DNA of 5,583 bases from JBNLBT01 sp050303435 (GTDB taxonomy: Bacteria > Pseudomonadota > Gammaproteobacteria > Xanthomonadales > Marinicellaceae): positions 1 through 5,583 of the forward strand of contig JBNLBT010000151.1 of assembly GCA_050303435.1 (NCBI GenBank). Reading direction: 5' to 3'. The first letter of the stretch is position 1, and the number at the start of each line of letters is the position of its first letter. Position numbers and translations under genes: made by a program. The notes beneath the pieces are model-generated. The model had not been told where the DNA came from and did no database searches. It worked only from the letters and a program-made list of their open reading frames with translations. This document shows positions 4,804 to 5,583 of the stretch, piece after piece.

Positions 4804-5062
4804 CGCAGCCAACCCGAGCCACGAATCCACCCGCTTTGATTCGGGCGCGAACAACTGCCTGCAAAACGAACCGATCGTTGAAATTGACCGCGACCGCAAA
4901 TACGGTTCGCACACCCACCTGTTCAAGGCCACCGGCGACGGTTCAGGATCCAGTCCTGAAGTCGATGCCACCGGTGACGGCTCCGGCTCCCAGGACACCG
5001 ACGCCACCGGCGACGGTTCCGGCAGCCAATGGTTTGCTTGCCTTTTCTCCCAACTGTTTTAA
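4757..5062 (+). CDS. Small secreted TGDGSGS-repeat protein of unknown function
   Basis: This 101-residue exported protein starts with a signal peptide (MKKVLILSIAMTGAVNA, cleavage before ANPSH). A polar middle region (19-57) contains C34. Then come three copies of ATGDGSGS (58-65, 71-78, 83-90) spaced 13 and 12 residues, linked by acidic spacers (SPEVD, QDTD). The protein ends abruptly in a hydrophobic, Cys-containing tail, QWFACLFSQLF (91-101). C34 and C94 could form one disulfide. The repeats are flexible and Gly/Ser/Asp-rich, so the protein may be a surface peptide, a linker-plus-anchor or a processed secreted peptide; I recognise no named family. It overlaps the preceding gene by 47 bases and has its own ribosome site there, so the two form an operon. 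A terminator follows 21 bases after the stop. The gene is real with good confidence; the role is unknown. Confidence 0.82.
   Translation: MKKVLILSIAMTGAVNAANPSHESTRFDSGANNCLQNEPIVEIDRDRKYGSHTHLFKATGDGSGSSPEVDATGDGSGSQDTDATGDGSGSQWFACLFSQLF
4928..5026 (+). repeat. Three-copy coding repeat (ATGDGSGS)
   Basis: The 24-base units at 4928-4951, 4967-4990 and 5003-5026 each encode ATGDGSGS. Bases differ mainly at third codon positions (GGC/GGT, GGT/GGC, TCA/TCC), so the protein sequence rather than the DNA appears to be kept. Spacers of 15 and 12 bases encode SPEVD and QDTD. Copy number could vary between strains by slippage. Confidence 0.85.
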
Positions 5063-5083
5063 TTCCCTAACTGCCCACACACC

Positions 5084-5117
5084 GGGCGGCAGGACCAGCT
5101 GCCGCCCCCTTCCTTTT
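5084..5117 (+). terminator. Intrinsic terminator after the DUF6502-like / repeat-peptide operon
   Basis: GGGCGGCAG (5084-5092) and CTGCCGCCC (5099-5107) form a perfect 9-bp GC-rich stem with a 6-base loop, followed by a pyrimidine-rich tail ending in TTTT (5114-5117). The T tract is interrupted by C, so it is a good but not ideal terminator. Confidence 0.7.
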
Positions 5118-5166
5118 AGACCGTTTGATTTCTTGAAACGAATGGGTGTGTTCACCACCGTTCGAT

Positions 5167-5187
5167 GGCTGTGAGTCCAACACAGCC
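5167..5187. repeat. Perfect 7-bp hairpin GGCTGTG / CACAGCC
   Basis: The arms at 5167-5173 and 5181-5187 enclose a 7-base loop, immediately followed by the palindrome AGAATATTCT (5188-5197). No T tract follows on either strand, so it is not a standard terminator. It may be part of the upstream control region of the next gene. Confidence 0.4.
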
Positions 5188-5208
5188 AGAATATTCTCTG
5201 ATACCCCC

Positions 5209-5237
5209 AAAGCTTATTCGGTTACCATAAGAGCTTT
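5209..5237 (+). promoter_or_regulatory. Dyad/stem-loop just upstream of the DUF6265-like gene
   Basis: AAAGCTTAT (5209-5217) pairs with ATAAG-AG-CTTT (5227-5237), leaving a two-base bulge. The 9-base centre itself contains GGT-T-ACC. It ends 16 bases before ATG 5254. It could act as an operator or as a 5' leader hairpin. No confident -35/-10 pair is seen around it. Confidence 0.3.
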
Positions 5238-5253
5238 CCTGCCAGAGAACACC

Positions 5254-5583
5254 ATGCACAAAGCGCTCATCATTTTATGTCTATTGTTTGTCCCTCCTTG
5301 TCGTGCCGATGAATGCAACACACTTTCTGTGGTGGATGGTTTGTTGGGGCGATGGATGCAGGCGGGCGATCGCTCGAAGGTGGTTGAATCCTGGTGGCGG
5401 GTCAGTGAATTGAGCTTTGAAGGGCGGGGTGAGGTGTTGGCGGCGGATGGGGTGTTGAAGAGTGGCGAGGATTTGCGTCTTGTGGCGATGGGCGGGTCGG
5501 TGTTTTATCTGGCCAAGGTGGCGCACAATGAGTTGCCGGTGGCGTTTCGACTGACGCAGTGCGATGCGCAGACTTGGGTGTTT
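5254..5583 (+). CDS. Secreted DUF6265-like protein (N-terminal 110 residues, runs off right edge)
   Basis: An open frame starts at ATG 5254 and continues to the window end. A signal peptide (1-18, MHKALIILCLLFVPPCRA, cut before DEC) leads into LSVVDGLLGRWMQAGDRSKVVESWWRV, in separate motifs. The pattern of a short Leu-Gly-x-Trp segment, ExWW, a stretch of strands, then VFYLAKV and LPVAFRL (81-100) matches the DUF6265 fold as I recall it (LAGCWR, EExW, YxAxPxGQxPxxFxL). The Asn-Pro-x-His-Asp-Phe segment typical of that family would lie just past the edge. C21 and C103 may pair. The ribosome site is weak (AGAGA). Family function is not established; DUF6265 domains are thought to be lipocalin-like barrels. 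Moderate confidence in the family, high confidence that it is a gene. Confidence 0.8.
   Translation, partial: MHKALIILCLLFVPPCRADECNTLSVVDGLLGRWMQAGDRSKVVESWWRVSELSFEGRGEVLAADGVLKSGEDLRLVAMGGSVFYLAKVAHNELPVAFRLTQCDAQTWVF

Noticed and set aside
4727..5158. Leftward frames opposite the repeat peptide
   Set aside because: They arise from the GC-rich coding repeats on the other strand; the rightward frame has the signal peptide, ribosome site and terminator.
1..5583. CRISPR array, tRNA, rRNA or insertion sequence
   Set aside because: No regularly spaced repeats, cloverleaf or CCA-ended segments, rRNA-like stretches, transposase motifs or terminal inverted repeats with target duplications were seen.

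Overview
The window looks like chromosomal DNA of a gammaproteobacterium, tentatively near Xanthomonadales / Wenzhouxiangella / Marinicella. That placement is an inference from the protein families: a CSLREA-motif beta-helix protein, a long periplasmic cyclophilin with a xanthomonad-like insertion, a DUF6502-like protein and a DUF6265-like protein. Most of the sequence is moderately GC-rich. The stretch from about 3480 to 4700 is clearly richer in A+T.

Layout. A leftward block comes first: the start of a secreted CSLREA protein (433 down to the left edge), a periplasmic peptidyl-prolyl isomerase (1513-581) and a GNAT acetyltransferase (2004-1546, read here from a GTG start). The last two lie 32 bases apart and probably share a transcript. 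A secreted fibronectin-III/ricin-lectin protein (2326-3138) runs rightward. It converges on a small four-cysteine periplasmic protein (3472-3197), and a perfect 15-bp bidirectional terminator hairpin lies between them. After a 470-base, AT-rich, structure-rich gap come a DUF6502-like protein (3943-4803) and an overlapping secreted Gly/Asp/Ser-repeat peptide (4757-5062), closed by a terminator. A DUF6265-like secreted protein (from 5254) runs off the right edge. Six of the eight proteins have an evident signal peptide, so the window is rich in envelope and secreted functions. They do not form one recognisable pathway.

The most unusual part is 3670-5062. The gap 3473-3942 carries a rightward extended -10 promoter, an overlapping leftward promoter with a perfect TTGACA, and a 20-bp dyad with 9 of 10 matched pairs between them. 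It also holds a leftward intrinsic terminator (10-bp GC stem followed by nine T) about 240 bases downstream. This predicts an undescribed small RNA of about 240 nt, divergent from the DUF6502-like gene and possibly under the same operator. The DUF6502-like gene in turn appears translationally coupled to the secreted TGDGSGS-repeat peptide. The divergent RNA, regulator-like protein and coupled secreted peptide are the best candidate here for an undescribed system. All functional statements about it are inference from sequence alone.
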